Assembly (NCBI RefSeq): GCF_900188145.1
Contig: NZ_FZOJ01000005.1
Coordinates: forward strand, 1-64,000
From: Anaerovirgula multivorans
GTDB lineage: Bacteria > Bacillota > Clostridia > Peptostreptococcales > Natronincolaceae
Length of the DNA: 64,000 bases
Direction of reading: 5' to 3'
Below the pieces are notes generated by a model. That model was not told the DNA's origin, did not search any database, and was given only the letters and a program-made list of their open reading frames with translations. A program made the position numbers and the translations under genes. Each line of letters starts with the position of its first letter. Position 1 is the first letter of the stretch. Shown here one piece after another: positions 63,892 through 64,000 of this stretch.

Positions 63892-63940
63892 AAAACCAGA
63901 GGTACCTACTTTAAAAGGAAGGTGGGGACTGGTTTTTTTT
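63892..63940 (+). terminator. Terminator or attenuator after the DUF2292 gene
   Basis: AAAACCAG (63892-63899) pairs with CTGGTTTT (63929-63936) and ends in a T-run of eight. The long inner part has a weaker pairing. It may separate DUF2292 from the gene starting at the window edge. Confidence 0.55.
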
Positions 63941-63986
63941 ATTTGTCAAAATAAGAGATTTATACTAAGAGAAGGGGGTCTGAGAA

Positions 63987-64000
63987 GTGTCAAAAAAGAA
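63987..64000 (+). CDS. Start of a gene running off the window
   Basis: A GTG follows GAAGGGGG by eight bases and opens a frame reading MSKK to the window end. Nothing can be said of its product. It is the next gene downstream of DUF2292 and may be under the same riboswitch by read-through. Confidence 0.35.

Noticed and set aside
1..64000. CRISPR array, tRNA or rRNA genes
   Set aside because: I found no regularly spaced direct repeats with unique spacers and no cloverleaf or rRNA signatures.

Overview
The window is low-G+C, AT-rich DNA with strong GGAGG ribosome-binding sites, ATG/TTG/GTG starts and no outer-membrane genes. It carries cobalamin riboswitches, S-layer-homology proteins, ECF and TRAP transporters and an LXG fragment. 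Together these point to a monoderm Firmicute of the class Clostridia, perhaps an Alkaliphilus-like lineage. The lineage is inferred from gene types only; no 16S or tRNA genes are present.

Layout. (1) 1-1000: a gene-poor decay zone with an IS21-type remnant, a solo end of the RAYT element found further on, and a hairpin-rich repeat. (2) 1000-24058: a compact, one-strand locus that reads as a divergent contractile injection system (CIS). It holds a candidate sheath, two paralogous tube-like proteins, two VgrG-like spikes (one with transmembrane helices and a C-terminal extension), a DUF4280 PAAR-like tip, a DcrB/DUF1795-like putative effector chaperone and several unrecognised, probably structural, proteins. 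Unusual additions are a J-domain protein plus a large Hsp70/actin-fold ATPase, two FHA proteins, one intact and one degenerate PP2C phosphatase, and a membrane-anchored VWA surface protein. No ClpV/AAA+ ATPase, TssJLM complex, kinase, capsid or lysis gene is visible. A cell-anchored injection machine serviced by its own Hsp70/Hsp40 pair is the main candidate novel system. (3) 24.1-26.8 kb: RCC1-repeat lipoproteins and a membrane protein. (4) 26.8-50.7 kb: a mosaic of cargo modules separated by four copies of one RAYT-type element (one full length, three deleted). The modules are an LXG stub with an AraC/PTS/HAD segment of visibly higher G+C, a URO-D triplet with an MFS transporter, and a GntR-controlled TRAP/Frl/Hyu operon. 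(5) 50.9-53.7 kb: pantothenate genes panG-panB-panC with a terminator-bearing leader. (6) 54.0-63.3 kb: a cobalamin-riboswitch operon with transcobalamin-like surface proteins and a complete ECF transporter. (7) 63.4-63.9 kb: a second cobalamin riboswitch before a DUF2292 gene.

How the genes work together. In the CIS, tube and sheath would assemble on a baseplate carrying the VgrG/PAAR tip; Hsp70/J-domain may replace ClpV for assembly or recycling, and FHA/PP2C proteins may gate firing. The Frl/Hyu operon looks like a complete route for uptake and deglycation of Amadori compounds, with an ATP-dependent lactam/hydantoin opening step added. The final operon looks like a Gram-positive counterpart of intrinsic-factor-type B12 capture feeding an ECF importer.
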